From contig JAHBTQ010000007.1 in the NCBI GenBank assembly GCA_019638495.1, forward strand, positions 114,757 to 178,756: DNA of 64,000 nucleotides. The letters are read 5' to 3'. Made by a program: the position numbers and the translations under genes. Source of the DNA: Taibaiella sp. Lineage in GTDB: Bacteria; Bacteroidota; Bacteroidia; Chitinophagales; Chitinophagaceae. The notes under the pieces were generated by a model. It had not been told where the DNA came from. It ran no database searches and worked only from the letters and a program-made list of their open reading frames with translations. Positions 40,502 through 49,480 of this stretch are shown in pieces (position 1 is the stretch's first letter; every line of letters starts with the position of its first letter).

Positions 40502-43500
40502 TCAGCTTTGAGGCACTGAAGGCGTCCAGATGCTTACGCCTGGTTCTGTGCGGGTGCCATCTGTTTTGGGCAGCATCGCATAGTCAAGTGAGTACAAAGT
40601 GCGCCAGGTATCGACAGATATTTTTGAGGTAGTGAAGTTGGTTGTCTGGCACAGGAATTCCCCATCTGGATTGTAGATGTCAAGAATGTAGTTTGCAGCT
40701 ACGTTTGTATCGCCTACAACCTTCAGCACATAAATGAAGCCAGTGGTTTCTACAGCAAGGTCAAGCAGCATAACCGTTGAACTTCCTTCCGGATTTAATT
40801 CCGCTACATTCGATGTGTTGCCGCCAAAGATATTCGCCGGATTCCCGTTCAGGTCGAAAGCTTGTAACCTGGCAGCAAAAGGTGCATTAGTGACGGGATC
40901 GATTCCTGAATTTTCCAGTACTATAAGTGCGGAATGTGGAGCCGCAGCTACTGCAATGGGCGAATGGAGTTTCCCCGGGCGGGTACCATATCCTCCATAT
41001 ACTTCAGCAAGTGGCGCCTCATTGTCGGAAGCGATACCGTTAGCAACATTTACAACCTGAAGGGCATTTTCCGCGGTGCTTACACCTATTATGTATCCTG
41101 CAGGATGATAGGCACATGCATTTACTTCTCCACTGAATTGTCCGTAGCTGCTACCTGTATTCATGTCGAAAGTCCCCGTGGAACCGATTGCTACCGGTCG
41201 GATATTGAACGCTGCCGGGTCTACATAAAAAGATACCGGGCCTGGAGAGGCGGGAGCGGAAGGGTCAATAGCAAGTGCCGTTTGGGATTCAAAACCGTAT
41301 GGCGAGAAACAAAGGGCCGTGTCAGGGTTGTTAGGGTATGACGAGATACTTTGGAAGACTGACATTTGCGCATTGCTCGGTGTTGTACCTCCCTCAAGCG
41401 GAATATTTTGTCCGGAAGCAGTGTAAGCATAGCCCAGAACAGATGCGTCGATATTGTTGCTGATATTGAGGAGGTCACCCAGGTTGTTGCCGCTGTTTGA
41501 TCCGTTCAGATTTGCGATAGTAGCAACTGGACGGCCATTTGCGCTGTTCCACGATCTTGATTGGCTGGTGTTGTCATAGGCCAGCGACGATACATATTGA
41601 TATTGAGTAGACGCAGTCAGTGGTATCTGGTTCTCGGTGATGTTGGTTGCCGGCAGTACCAATTTGCTTCCGTTGTTACCAATGGCAGCCATCCAATCGG
41701 TTTGCGCTACGCCGGCTATCCAGCCCGAATCGGAATAGAATGTCGCCCTGAATTGCACCTGTACTTGTCCTGGTAAGCCGTTAAGGCTCGCTGTGATCGG
41801 CCCGGTTTGTCCGGTACTTAGCACGCCCGGATTGAGCATACAGCGCGAAGTGCCGTTTTTATAGATCGCTTCTACCTGGTAATGTGTAGCCTCAAGGGGC
41901 CATGTATTTCCATGATTCACATCGGGTAGTAATTCCCACGATGCATCAATGGTGTCAAATACCTGGTATTCATAGATGCACGGAGATACTGCGACTTCCA
42001 CCGCAGTCTGCGCAAGGACCGCGGTGTCGGCCGCTACACCTATTGCAAAGACAATCTCCCCTACAATAGGTACTGCTTCTTTTGCTACAGCCTCGCCTAT
42101 TATTTTGGCTACCCACTCTTCAACAGTTGTGCTGGTCAGGAAAAGGTTAATGACAAAGTTTCCTATTCCCACAACCAGGTTGCTGAGCCCGTCTCCTTGT
42201 AAGAAGGTGCTTACTTCTCCATTTATCAGCGTTGTGATCATGGACACAATTGTTGACCGTGTTGCTTTCACAAGGTCTGTGGCTTCACTTGCTGTTATGA
42301 TTGCGCCGGCTACGAGGGAGACGGTGGGCAAAGCCATGTTAAACGTACAGGTCATTACCGTGCCCAAAAGGCAGGTTGACGTATCCCAGCCACCATAATA
42401 AACACCGTTTGCTCCCATTATGCCGCCAGATCGCCCGAGGCCACCAGCACTGATCGTGACTGATGATGCATTATCAGGCCATTTAAAGTCTACGTCGTAT
42501 TGGCTTCCGCCCAATGGCACTCCCAGTATCGTGTTGACCGAGGAAACAAGTGCGACAATCTTTTGAGTAGGGCTGTCCCATACACTGTATATTTCTACGG
42601 CTTCCGGCGACACCCAACCATCGGGTTCAATAAGATTTCCGGATGCGTCATAAAACTCCACATACACGCCAAGCCACCTGATATAGTTGTTTGAAAATGA
42701 AATGGCAAACTTTCCATCCTCTAGTGCTGGTTGTTTTACTACAGAAACCCCATTCTGAACAGTGAGGTTGTTTAGCGCAAGGCTGGAAGTTGCCGGTGCG
42801 GCATCAGCGACCAGCGTTGAAGTAGAGCTCACACCTTGCGATACAATGCCATTCTGCACACTATAGCAGCCGGCAACAGTTGTAGATGATTCAAGATCAG
42901 GGTCGTTCTTGGTCGTTGCCAGTACTTCCAGCAGAAGTGGGCTCGCCCATTCAGTGGTAGTCGGTGACCAGGTATAGGTATACTGACCCGGAATAGGATT
43001 TCCTGCATAGTCCAAAATAGGAGCCTGGTTTGTCCAGTTATTTGTGGCTGAAGGTGCAGCATGGAATGCCTTCATCTGGTTTTCAAGTTGCCAGACAAGA
43101 TTCGAGAAATTCTGGGCGTTTTCGATGTGGTTTAAAATGATCGCCGCGACCGCACTCCCGTTATTGAGCAGTTCATTGTGCATGAATGGCAGTGTGGTAG
43201 CTGTGTCTGACGCGTTGATGAACAACTTGCTGTCTTTGATTACCTGTGGTGCGTCGGCAAGACTGGTGTTAATGCCATACAATGACAGTTTAGCGTTGCG
43301 TTTTGTCGCATATGGATGGATGGCTTTCAGCCGGTGTTCCAGCAATGCATCCGAAGCAGATGAGGGAAGCGTTATGTAAGCAAAGAGCATTGGAGGTAGT
43401 GTCTGACCGGGTAGCGGTTCTTTCGCCAGCACACGAATGATCTGGGGGGCAGATTGGGATACGGGTACGTTTTCGGCATAATGGGTAATGTTGTGCTCAG

Positions 43501-43666
43501 GCACCAGGGCGAGAGCCGCATTGCTGCCTTTGGCCCTTAGGCGCGATTCAGGTGTATGTGCCTTGAGTGGGATTCTCTGTGTGCCTACTGCTAAGACAAA
43601 TTCCGAATTTGGATCTGCAAAATGAAGATCGTAGTGGAAGTCGCAATTTTTTGTAATCTTTTTCAT
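40502..43666 (-). CDS. Large uncharacterised protein (1054 aa) with hydrophobic core segment and NHL-like C-terminus
   Basis: A 1054-residue protein lacking a signal peptide (MKKITKNCDFHYDLHFADPN). Four zones are visible. Residues 1-250 are an alpha/beta-looking start. Residues about 250-440 are beta-rich, including VYVEFYDASGNLIEPDGWVSP. Residues about 445-565 are hydrophobic and helical with glycine-rich stretches (VSLVAGAIITASEATDLV, NLVVGIGNFVINLFLT, VPIVGEIVFAIGVAADTAVLAQTAV), like membrane-inserting or pore-forming segments. The last part, from about 650, has beta-propeller-like elements, including YGGYGTRPGKLHSPIAVA, which looks like an NHL repeat. I do not recognise the family. It probably forms an operon with the pentapeptide-repeat gene downstream. 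Confidence 0.6.
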   Translation of the reverse strand: MKKITKNCDFHYDLHFADPNSEFVLAVGTQRIPLKAHTPESRLRAKGSNAALALVPEHNITHYAENVPVSQSAPQIIRVLAKEPLPGQTLPPMLFAYITLPSSASDALLEHRLKAIHPYATKRNAKLSLYGINTSLADAPQVIKDSKLFINASDTATTLPFMHNELLNNGSAVAAIILNHIENAQNFSNLVWQLENQMKAFHAAPSATNNWTNQAPILDYAGNPIPGQYTYTWSPTTTEWASPLLLEVLATTKNDPDLESSTTVAGCYSVQNGIVSQGVSSTSTLVADAAPATSSLALNNLTVQNGVSVVKQPALEDGKFAISFSNNYIRWLGVYVEFYDASGNLIEPDGWVSPEAVEIYSVWDSPTQKIVALVSSVNTILGVPLGGSQYDVDFKWPDNASSVTISAGGLGRSGGIMGANGVYYGGWDTSTCLLGTVMTCTFNMALPTVSLVAGAIITASEATDLVKATRSTIVSMITTLINGEVSTFLQGDGLSNLVVGIGNFVINLFLTSTTVEEWVAKIIGEAVAKEAVPIVGEIVFAIGVAADTAVLAQTAVEVAVSPCIYEYQVFDTIDASWELLPDVNHGNTWPLEATHYQVEAIYKNGTSRCMLNPGVLSTGQTGPITASLNGLPGQVQVQFRATFYSDSGWIAGVAQTDWMAAIGNNGSKLVLPATNITENQIPLTASTQYQYVSSLAYDNTSQSRSWNSANGRPVATIANLNGSNSGNNLGDLLNISNNIDASVLGYAYTASGQNIPLEGGTTPSNAQMSVFQSISSYPNNPDTALCFSPYGFESQTALAIDPSAPASPGPVSFYVDPAAFNIRPVAIGSTGTFDMNTGSSYGQFSGEVNACAYHPAGYIIGVSTAENALQVVNVANGIASDNEAPLAEVYGGYGTRPGKLHSPIAVAAAPHSALIVLENSGIDPVTNAPFAARLQAFDLNGNPANIFGGNTSNVAELNPEGSSTVMLLDLAVETTGFIYVLKVVGDTNVAANYILDIYNPDGEFLCQTTNFTTSKISVDTWRTLYSLDYAMLPKTDGTRTEPGVSIWTPSVPQS

Positions 43667-43965
43667 CGGTTGATTTTTATAGTTAAGTGATCAAATTTGT
43701 TTTTCAGGTTCGGGGTTGCCTTCTGATAACAAAAGTGCGTTTAGGAAGCGGGTGGGCACAGCGTGAAAAGACGGCTACATTACTGTATTAAACCAGGGTG
43801 AGTACCGTGAAAACACCCATTTAGGTATCGATTTAAATATGTAGCCGTTCAAATATTTGATGAGGTTGTGTGGCAAGTGTAGCTCGTCCTGCGCTATTGG
43901 TGGCCGTTCCTTATGGTTTTTCGGGTACTTTTGCGCTCTCGGCGCAGAGCCCACAATCAAATTCA
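43667..43965. promoter_or_regulatory. Intergenic region between divergent genes, with -7 element at 43926
   Basis: This 299-bp stretch separates the 1054-residue gene (minus) from the J-domain gene (plus). TACTTTTG at 43926-43933 matches TAnnTTTG, 33 nt before the ATG at 43966. No clear promoter for the minus strand, no RNA gene and no repeat was seen. Confidence 0.45.
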
Positions 43966-44415
43966 ATGAAGAAAATAATAGGTTATCGGAAGCTAATGGG
44001 CGTGAATGAGAAAGCAACTCTACAGGAGTTGAAGACGGTGTACCGGAACCTGATGAAGGAGTGGCATCCCGACAAATTTGCAGACCAGGAAGGTAAAGAC
44101 CTATCGGAGGCCAAGAGTCGTCACATCATAGAAGCCTACCACTTCCTTGTGAGCATAGCTCCCGAAACAAAGGCGCAAACGCTTGCTGCATTTACACTTA
44201 CAACCACCACTGTGGGTATTACGGACTTCGACTACAAAGATGAAACGCTACAGATCAATTTCGTAGACGGTAGCAGTTACGAGTGGTTTGGTGTCCCTAA
44301 GGCGCTTTATGTGAAGATGGTGAATGCACCGGCTATTGGCCGCTTCAACCGTAGACACATCTATACTTCGTTTCCTTACAGGACAGTGAGTAAGGATGTG
44401 GCTTCTATGGAGTAG
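43966..44415 (+). CDS. J-domain protein fused to a KTSC domain
   Basis: A 149-residue protein from the ATG at 43966; upstream in-frame codons are not family-like and lie over the promoter. Residues about 5-65 form a J domain (YRKLMGVNEKATLQELKTVYRNLMKEWHPDKF) with the HPD motif that stimulates Hsp70/DnaK. Residues about 85-145 (ITDFDYKDETLQINFVDGSSYEWFGVPKALYVKMVNAPAIGRFNRRHI) match the KTSC domain, usually a stand-alone domain of unknown function. It stands alone between larger genes. A co-chaperone that uses KTSC to recognise a client is plausible but inferred. Confidence 0.8.
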   Translation: MKKIIGYRKLMGVNEKATLQELKTVYRNLMKEWHPDKFADQEGKDLSEAKSRHIIEAYHFLVSIAPETKAQTLAAFTLTTTTVGITDFDYKDETLQINFVDGSSYEWFGVPKALYVKMVNAPAIGRFNRRHIYTSFPYRTVSKDVASME

Positions 44416-44472
44416 CAATAGCTATTACTATCTCTTTATTCTTGTGGTTGCTTGAGGGTAACTCGCGATTAT

Positions 44473-44527
44473 CCCCCTATTCGTAGTCTGATAGTCTGAG
44501 CTGCGGGTATGTGTTTGAAATAGGGGG
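44473..44527. repeat. Inverted repeat upstream of the WG-repeat gene
   Basis: CCCCCTATT (44473-44481) and AATAGGGGG (44519-44527) are perfect 9-nt arms with a 37-nt loop. It could be a terminator for the J-domain gene or a structure in the leader of the next gene. No T tract follows. Confidence 0.35.
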
Positions 44528-44570
44528 AGGGAAGTTAAGGGAGATTGTTTTTCTATGTAAATTGTACTAG

Positions 44571-47500
44571 TTGACAATCTTGAACTTGCGATATTACTTG
44601 TCATTGTTGTTGCTCTTATGTCTTGCAAATAGCTCATATGGGCAGGCGGATAGCGCACTCTTGCGGCTTCAGCGCCGGTATGGGCCGATATTTCATTGGG
44701 GCCAATGTTACGTAGTTAACTCACAAGGCTGGTATGCCTTTGCTGGGGCGAACGGGAAGCTGAAGACCTCCTTCATTTACGAGCAGATAGATACCGTACT
44801 TCCAGACCGGGCAATAGCCTGGCTTGACTCCGCGAGGACACTTGGGACATTGTTTGACAACAACGGTGAGATGGTGTGCAGCGGTAGCCAGGGTATCGTA
44901 AGGCTTGTCGACCTGGAAAGACGTGTGTTTGCAGGGTCCACCGGTATTGGTAAAGAGATGCTTTTTGACGATAGTTGCTGTCAAATAAATTGCCAGGAAT
45001 ATGACGTAGGCGCCTCTCTGGACGGTATGCTGCTGACAATGCAGTATCGCAACGAAACATTGTATTATGGGGTCATCACTGCACGCGGTGCAACTGTACT
45101 GCCAAACGACTACCGCACTGCCAGTTACGGTGCAGAACTGTATTCGGGTGTGAGGGGTGATACCGCTTTTGTTTTTCAGCGAGGGCGCGGCTTATTGTTT
45201 GCGCTACCGGGCGTTCACGACTGCAGGGTATTGGCAAACGATGCCATAACTGTAAAAAAGTATGGTGCATGGGCATTGATAAGTCGCAGTGGCAAGCTGC
45301 TTACCGGGTTCAGGTATCCTAAAATTGAGGAGTGTCGTGCGCCCTATTCGGTTGTAGCCAGGGATTCAAGGGGCTCTCAGAAATTGCCACCACTAATACC
45401 ACAGTTTCTACGGGTGGGTATGGGGCAACCGGAAGGAATCATAGACACAAATGGTGTAGAGGTCTTTCCGCCCGTTTATGATGACTTGTTTGTAAATGAG
45501 AATGGCTGGGTGATTGCACGAAAGGTAATGCATGACGAGGCGCAGTTGCTCGACTCGAACCACATCCCCGTGCTGTCAGCTGGCAGTTATGAAATGAAGT
45601 TCAGAGATCGTCGCTATTTGACGATCGAAACCCGAAGTCTGTATTCAGATGATATCCGGGAGCGAACCTATGATATGAAGCTGCGGAAATACGTTCAGGA
45701 AAGTACACGGCAACTGCGGAGTAGCCCATTCCCGGCTCCTTCATCGCCACAACCGGTAATAAGGCGTGTCGGTGAAAATAGTTATACCAATATCATTAGC
45801 CATCATTACAATGGCGACTCGATGATCATCAACCTGGCCGGCACAAAACTTATTCGCTCCGGCGGCTATTGGGGCGTTTGCGCTGTTACCGGCGATACCG
45901 TTCTTCCTTTTATTTACGATACAGCGGGTAAATACGGGTATGAACAGTTTTTCGTCGGGAAAGACTGTCTTTTCGCGGCTATTGACAAGGAGGGCGACCT
46001 GGCAACACCATGTGGTCTCCCTTCTCCTCCTTGGCAGGTACGCACCGACAGCCTGGTATTCATGACCGACAGAAGTGCTTACAGGTTCAATGGATGGAAG
46101 TTGCATAAAGTAGATATGGCTAGCGAGCCGGTGTATGAATACATGTCGCAGTTTGATAATTTCGGACTGGTTTTTCTTGCTACAGATCAGTTCAAGCCGG
46201 GCTTCTATGATCGTCAGTTGCGGCAGGTGGCACAATGGCCACTAAACCCAAGCGACAAAAACTATGGCGTCGTTCCCCCGGGTGTTGCCGCTATTGCAGA
46301 CAGCGAGGGACGCTGTATGGCAGTCATAGACTCTTCCGGGCGGCTGCTGGTGCCTTGGATGCAAAAGCCCAGGCGTTTCTTGCTTTTCCGCGAATGTGGG
46401 TTGGCACTAAGTGAGCCTGGTAAACCTGATTTGCTTTTTCGGTTTACAGGTGCTACAGCAATGGTCGACACAATATGGGTGAATCCGGAGGAGAAATCGG
46501 CATTTCTGCGGCAAGGCGGTAGGCTCAGCGATTTGCCTACTGTTGGTCATCGGCAGGTATTGAAGTTCTCAATCCCCGGGCAGGTAAATGGGTTTGTAAC
46601 CGGTGAAGGTAATTGCGTGATGCTTAAGGAGGCAGAGCAACTGCAGCTACTGCGCTATCATATACTTGTAAAGACCAACGGACATTGGGGGATTCGCACC
46701 TGGAGAAATGAGGTGCTTCTTCCATCGAACTATGATACTATTGTGGCCACCGACTATCGGTATCTCACTTATAGGCATGGAAAGGTCGGCGTTTTTGACC
46801 CCAAGGGCAATCGGCTCTATCCTACCGTGTTTGACTCAATACGTTTCACGGGTTCGCTTGACGAGCAATTTTTGATGGGGCGTATCGCAGACGAAATTGT
46901 GTTCATGGATGCGAATGGCCACATCTTTTCCGGGGGGTGGTCCGGAATTCCCCTATTATGGTATAAATCGATCTGCGGCATTACCGCTCAGAGGAATGGT
47001 GTTCAGTATCGGTTATTTCCCACGTTGGGCGATAGCCTGGAGGCGGTGCCATACCATGACCTTCCGGAGGGTGTGTCGGTTGTGAGCGCTTACATGGACG
47101 GCTCGGCGATAGTACGGAAGGGAGGATTGTACGGAGTCTATAGCATTTCGAAGAAGGTGTGGCTCGTACCCTTGCGTTTCTCAGTGTTGTACAAGCGAGA
47201 TAATTACTTTATCGGTGAGACTGCGCCGAAGAATAGTACCTCGATCTACACGTCCGAAGGTAATTTGTTGTTTTCAAAGCGCGGTCTGTGGGACCCGCAA
47301 CGGGAGGATATATTTAAGCATTGGTACCTGGCAGGACATGCAAAGCCACCGGTAGTGAATGATGCGGGAAGGACAGTAGTGCCGGACACCTTCACGAATT
47401 GCTGGGTGGTCGGAAAGCCAAGACTAGCCTGGTACCTGGTGAGAGCAAGGAATGGACTCAATGGAATAGTGGATACCTCCGGTAGAATCATTGTTCCGGC

Positions 47501-48023
47501 AGTTTATGACTGGGTAGACGCGGAGCCGTCATTGTTCGATCGTTATTTTACTGCCTCAATAGATCACCGCGTGAGCTTGCTGAATCGGAAAGGAAAGATT
47601 CTGACAAGGCGGCATTATTGGGCCATTCATCACGGATATAGGGAGCGTCCACCAAGAAGAGTATTAGGATCATACTATCAAGAGGATGAGCCCGATGTCG
47701 ACGATATGCTACCTTACTTTGTAGTGTCTCTGGGAATGGATAGCGCTTTTGGTGTTATTGACAGTATGGGCAATACGCTGCTCGCGTGTGTTTACGATAA
47801 TATAGCCCAGGTGCACCATGGCACGATTGCGGTAGTAAAGAAGGGGGGCAAATGGGGCATTGTCAATATTCGAAGCAAAACGCTAATTGCCGCCTGCAAA
47901 TATGATCGAATTGGTATCTTCTATGATGGAACTGCCTTTTTTCGTCGGGGAGATATTACCGGCACAATAAACGAAGAAGGCGAAGAGCAGGAAACGGGTG
48001 CGAAAGAATTCGACGAGGAATGA
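44571..48023 (+). CDS. Exported WG-repeat protein
   Basis: A 1150-residue protein with a signal peptide (LRYYLSLLLLLCLANSSYGQ). The chain is built of WG-type repeats (KYGAWALISRSGKLLTG, GHWGIRTWRNEVLLPSNYD, GKWGIVNIRSKTLIAACKYDRIG) of the PF14903 type, each about 30-60 residues, spread through most of its length. WG proteins are often surface or periplasmic; the function is unknown. There is no in-frame ATG before the signal peptide. Translation appears to start at a TTG (44571, 44580 or 44586), which is unusual, or the true start has been altered. The nearest promoter signal is poor. The C-terminus is acidic (EEGEEQETGAKEFDEE). Confidence 0.75.
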   Translation: MTILNLRYYLSLLLLLCLANSSYGQADSALLRLQRRYGPIFHWGQCYVVNSQGWYAFAGANGKLKTSFIYEQIDTVLPDRAIAWLDSARTLGTLFDNNGEMVCSGSQGIVRLVDLERRVFAGSTGIGKEMLFDDSCCQINCQEYDVGASLDGMLLTMQYRNETLYYGVITARGATVLPNDYRTASYGAELYSGVRGDTAFVFQRGRGLLFALPGVHDCRVLANDAITVKKYGAWALISRSGKLLTGFRYPKIEECRAPYSVVARDSRGSQKLPPLIPQFLRVGMGQPEGIIDTNGVEVFPPVYDDLFVNENGWVIARKVMHDEAQLLDSNHIPVLSAGSYEMKFRDRRYLTIETRSLYSDDIRERTYDMKLRKYVQESTRQLRSSPFPAPSSPQPVIRRVGENSYTNIISHHYNGDSMIINLAGTKLIRSGGYWGVCAVTGDTVLPFIYDTAGKYGYEQFFVGKDCLFAAIDKEGDLATPCGLPSPPWQVRTDSLVFMTDRSAYRFNGWKLHKVDMASEPVYEYMSQFDNFGLVFLATDQFKPGFYDRQLRQVAQWPLNPSDKNYGVVPPGVAAIADSEGRCMAVIDSSGRLLVPWMQKPRRFLLFRECGLALSEPGKPDLLFRFTGATAMVDTIWVNPEEKSAFLRQGGRLSDLPTVGHRQVLKFSIPGQVNGFVTGEGNCVMLKEAEQLQLLRYHILVKTNGHWGIRTWRNEVLLPSNYDTIVATDYRYLTYRHGKVGVFDPKGNRLYPTVFDSIRFTGSLDEQFLMGRIADEIVFMDANGHIFSGGWSGIPLLWYKSICGITAQRNGVQYRLFPTLGDSLEAVPYHDLPEGVSVVSAYMDGSAIVRKGGLYGVYSISKKVWLVPLRFSVLYKRDNYFIGETAPKNSTSIYTSEGNLLFSKRGLWDPQREDIFKHWYLAGHAKPPVVNDAGRTVVPDTFTNCWVVGKPRLAWYLVRARNGLNGIVDTSGRIIVPAVYDWVDAEPSLFDRYFTASIDHRVSLLNRKGKILTRRHYWAIHHGYRERPPRRVLGSYYQEDEPDVDDMLPYFVVSLGMDSAFGVIDSMGNTLLACVYDNIAQVHHGTIAVVKKGGKWGIVNIRSKTLIAACKYDRIGIFYDGTAFFRRGDITGTINEEGEEQETGAKEFDEE

Positions 48024-48122
48024 TGCTTGCGCTAAGTATTTGGCTGGGGTTTGTGACGAGTGACTTGAAATTTCTCATTTCATTCTTTCAGTTTTGCAGT
48101 ATGCGCTTCTGTCCACTTTTTA

Positions 48123-48162
48123 AATGCCGCCATCCTGGTGGCATAGCAGATAGAGCTATGCC
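48123..48162. repeat. Two overlapping, mutually exclusive hairpins
   Basis: ATGCCGCCA (from 48123) can pair with TGGTGGCAT ending at 48144 (one G-T). GGCATAGC (48140-48147) can pair with GCTATGCC (48155-48162). The segment GGCAT belongs to both, so only one can form. It lies between the WG-repeat gene and the ArsR promoter (-33 at 48231). No gene was identified between 48024 and 48280. Confidence 0.4.
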
Positions 48163-48230
48163 CCCCTCCCTGCCGCTGGCGGTTCCCATGGCAAAGAAAG
48201 CACCTAACTAAGTGTTCAATTAAAAAATAT

Positions 48231-48277
48231 TTTGCGTAGTTAAATGGCTACGCGTATATTTGTAGTCAAATAGCTAC
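48231..48277 (+). promoter_or_regulatory. Promoter and operators of the ArsR-type regulator operon
   Basis: TTTG (48231-48234), 20 nt, TATATTTG (48255-48262) is an exact promoter. Two 16-bp imperfect palindromes, GTAGTTAAATGGCTAC (48236-48251) and GTAGTCAAATAGCTAC (48262-48277), overlap the spacer and the -7/start region and are 26 bp apart. Their position fits binding of the ArsR-type protein as a repressor of its own operon. Confidence 0.75.
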
Positions 48278-48280
48278 ATA

Positions 48281-48607
48281 ATGAACCTAAGGCGAGATGT
48301 ATTCCAGGCAATAGCAGACCCCACACGCAGGGCAATACTTACGCTAGTGGCGTCACAGGCCATGACAGCCGGGGCCATTGCTGCGAACTTTGATACAGCA
48401 AGGCCTACGGTTTCCAAACATCTGGCCATTCTCACAGAGTGTGAGTTGCTGCGCTCAGTGCAAACAGGCCGCGAGATATACTATCACTTAAATCCACAGA
48501 AGATGAAGGAAATCGCAGACTTTATAGAGCCCTTCCGCATGATGTGGGACGACAGATTCAACAAGCTGGAGGCAGTTATGAAACAGTACAAAGCAAAGAG
48601 GCAATAA
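48281..48607 (+). CDS. ArsR-family winged-helix repressor
   Basis: A 108-residue protein ([20 protein letters not shown]...) with the ArsR/SmtB fold: [55 protein letters not shown], then a C-terminal helix. No metal-binding CxC motif is visible, so it is of the AHSA1-linked type (related to SdpR-like regulators) and the ligand is unknown. It precedes an AHSA1/SRPBCC gene with a 2 nt gap, a pair found in many bacteria. Its predicted operators are at 48236-48277. Confidence 0.92.
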   Translation: MNLRRDVFQAIADPTRRAILTLVASQAMTAGAIAANFDTARPTVSKHLAILTECELLRSVQTGREIYYHLNPQKMKEIADFIEPFRMMWDDRFNKLEAVMKQYKAKRQ

Positions 48608-48609
48608 CA

Positions 48610-49074
48610 ATGGAACTGAAAACAAAAGTCACCGCAGTGCCGGACAGGCAGGAAATATTCATAACCAGGGACTTTGACTTGCCGGTGGAGCTACTTTTCA
48701 AAGCCTATGAGGAAGCAGAACTAGTGGAGCAGTGGATGGGCACGAAGGTGCAGAAGCTGGAGAGCCGCAGGCATGGCAGCTACCGCTTTGAGACCACAGA
48801 CCCGAGAGGCAATGTGCATGGCTTCAATGGCACCATCCATGAGTTTGTGCCGAACGAGAAAATTACCCGCACGTTTGAGATGGAAAGTGCTCCCTTCGGC
48901 GTGCAGTTGGAGTTCCTGGAATTTGAGAAGCTCACAGATGAAACCTCCAGGCTTAACATGCATGTAGTGTATCGCTCAGTAGATATCCGCGACCAGGTAT
49001 TGAAGCTTCCGTTCGTACAAGGCATCAACATGGCGCACAACCGTATACAGGAATTACTCAGCGCAAAAAAGTAG
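48610..49074 (+). CDS. SRPBCC (AHSA1/START-like) domain protein
   Basis: A 154-residue protein from the ATG at 48610; longer frames reach back into the ArsR gene and are rejected. The pattern ITRDFDLPVELLFKAYEEAELVEQWMGTKV, then GSYRFETTDPRGNVHGFNGTIHEFVPNEKITRTFEME is that of the AHSA1 family, which forms a hydrophobic-ligand cavity. Members next to ArsR genes have unknown substrates and are not the Hsp90 activator itself. It is followed after 4 nt by the DoxX-like gene, so it is the second gene of the operon. Confidence 0.9.
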   Translation: MELKTKVTAVPDRQEIFITRDFDLPVELLFKAYEEAELVEQWMGTKVQKLESRRHGSYRFETTDPRGNVHGFNGTIHEFVPNEKITRTFEMESAPFGVQLEFLEFEKLTDETSRLNMHVVYRSVDIRDQVLKLPFVQGINMAHNRIQELLSAKK

Positions 49075-49078
49075 GGAC

Positions 49079-49468
49079 ATGAGCAAGGCAAAGAAGATCA
49101 CGTATTGGATAGCTACAGTATGGCTGTCTCTGGGCATGGTGTCAACCGGCATTGTACAGCTCACACAGCAAAAGGAAGGCCCCGGTGCAGTGAATGCTAT
49201 GATGAAGCTGGGATATCCTCTGTATTTCCTGACCATCATAGCTGTATGGAAGTTGCTAGGGGTTATAGCAATACTGACGCCGCGCTTCCCGGTGCTAAAG
49301 GAATGGACATATGCGGGCTTTTTCTTCGCCATGTCGGGTGCAATCATTTCTCATGTTGCGGTGGCAGATCCTGCCGCGGAACTTTTTCCTGCAGGATTGC
49401 TAATGGTGTTGACAGGAATCTCGTGGTACACACGGCCGGCGAATAGAAGAATGGTTGCAGCTATTTAA
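49079..49468 (+). CDS. DoxX-like membrane protein
   Basis: A 129-residue protein with four transmembrane helices (IATVWLSLGMVSTGIVQL, MMKLGYPLYFLTIIAVWKLLGVIAIL, AGFFFAMSGAIISHVAVADP, FPAGLLMVLTGISWYT). GYPLYFL and KLLGVIAIL are typical of DoxX-like proteins found in ArsR/AHSA1 clusters. The function is unknown; it might act with the SRPBCC protein. It lies 4 nt after the AHSA1 gene and 12 nt before the YdeI-like gene, so the cluster appears to be one operon. Confidence 0.85.
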   Translation: MSKAKKITYWIATVWLSLGMVSTGIVQLTQQKEGPGAVNAMMKLGYPLYFLTIIAVWKLLGVIAILTPRFPVLKEWTYAGFFFAMSGAIISHVAVADPAAELFPAGLLMVLTGISWYTRPANRRMVAAI

Positions 49469-49480
49469 TTAAATTGTGGA

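Noticed and set aside
48020..48211. A 63-codon frame starting at the stop of the WG-repeat gene
   Set aside because: It covers the competing hairpins at 48123-48162, shows no recognisable protein pattern (a proline- and cysteine-rich end) and has no promoter.
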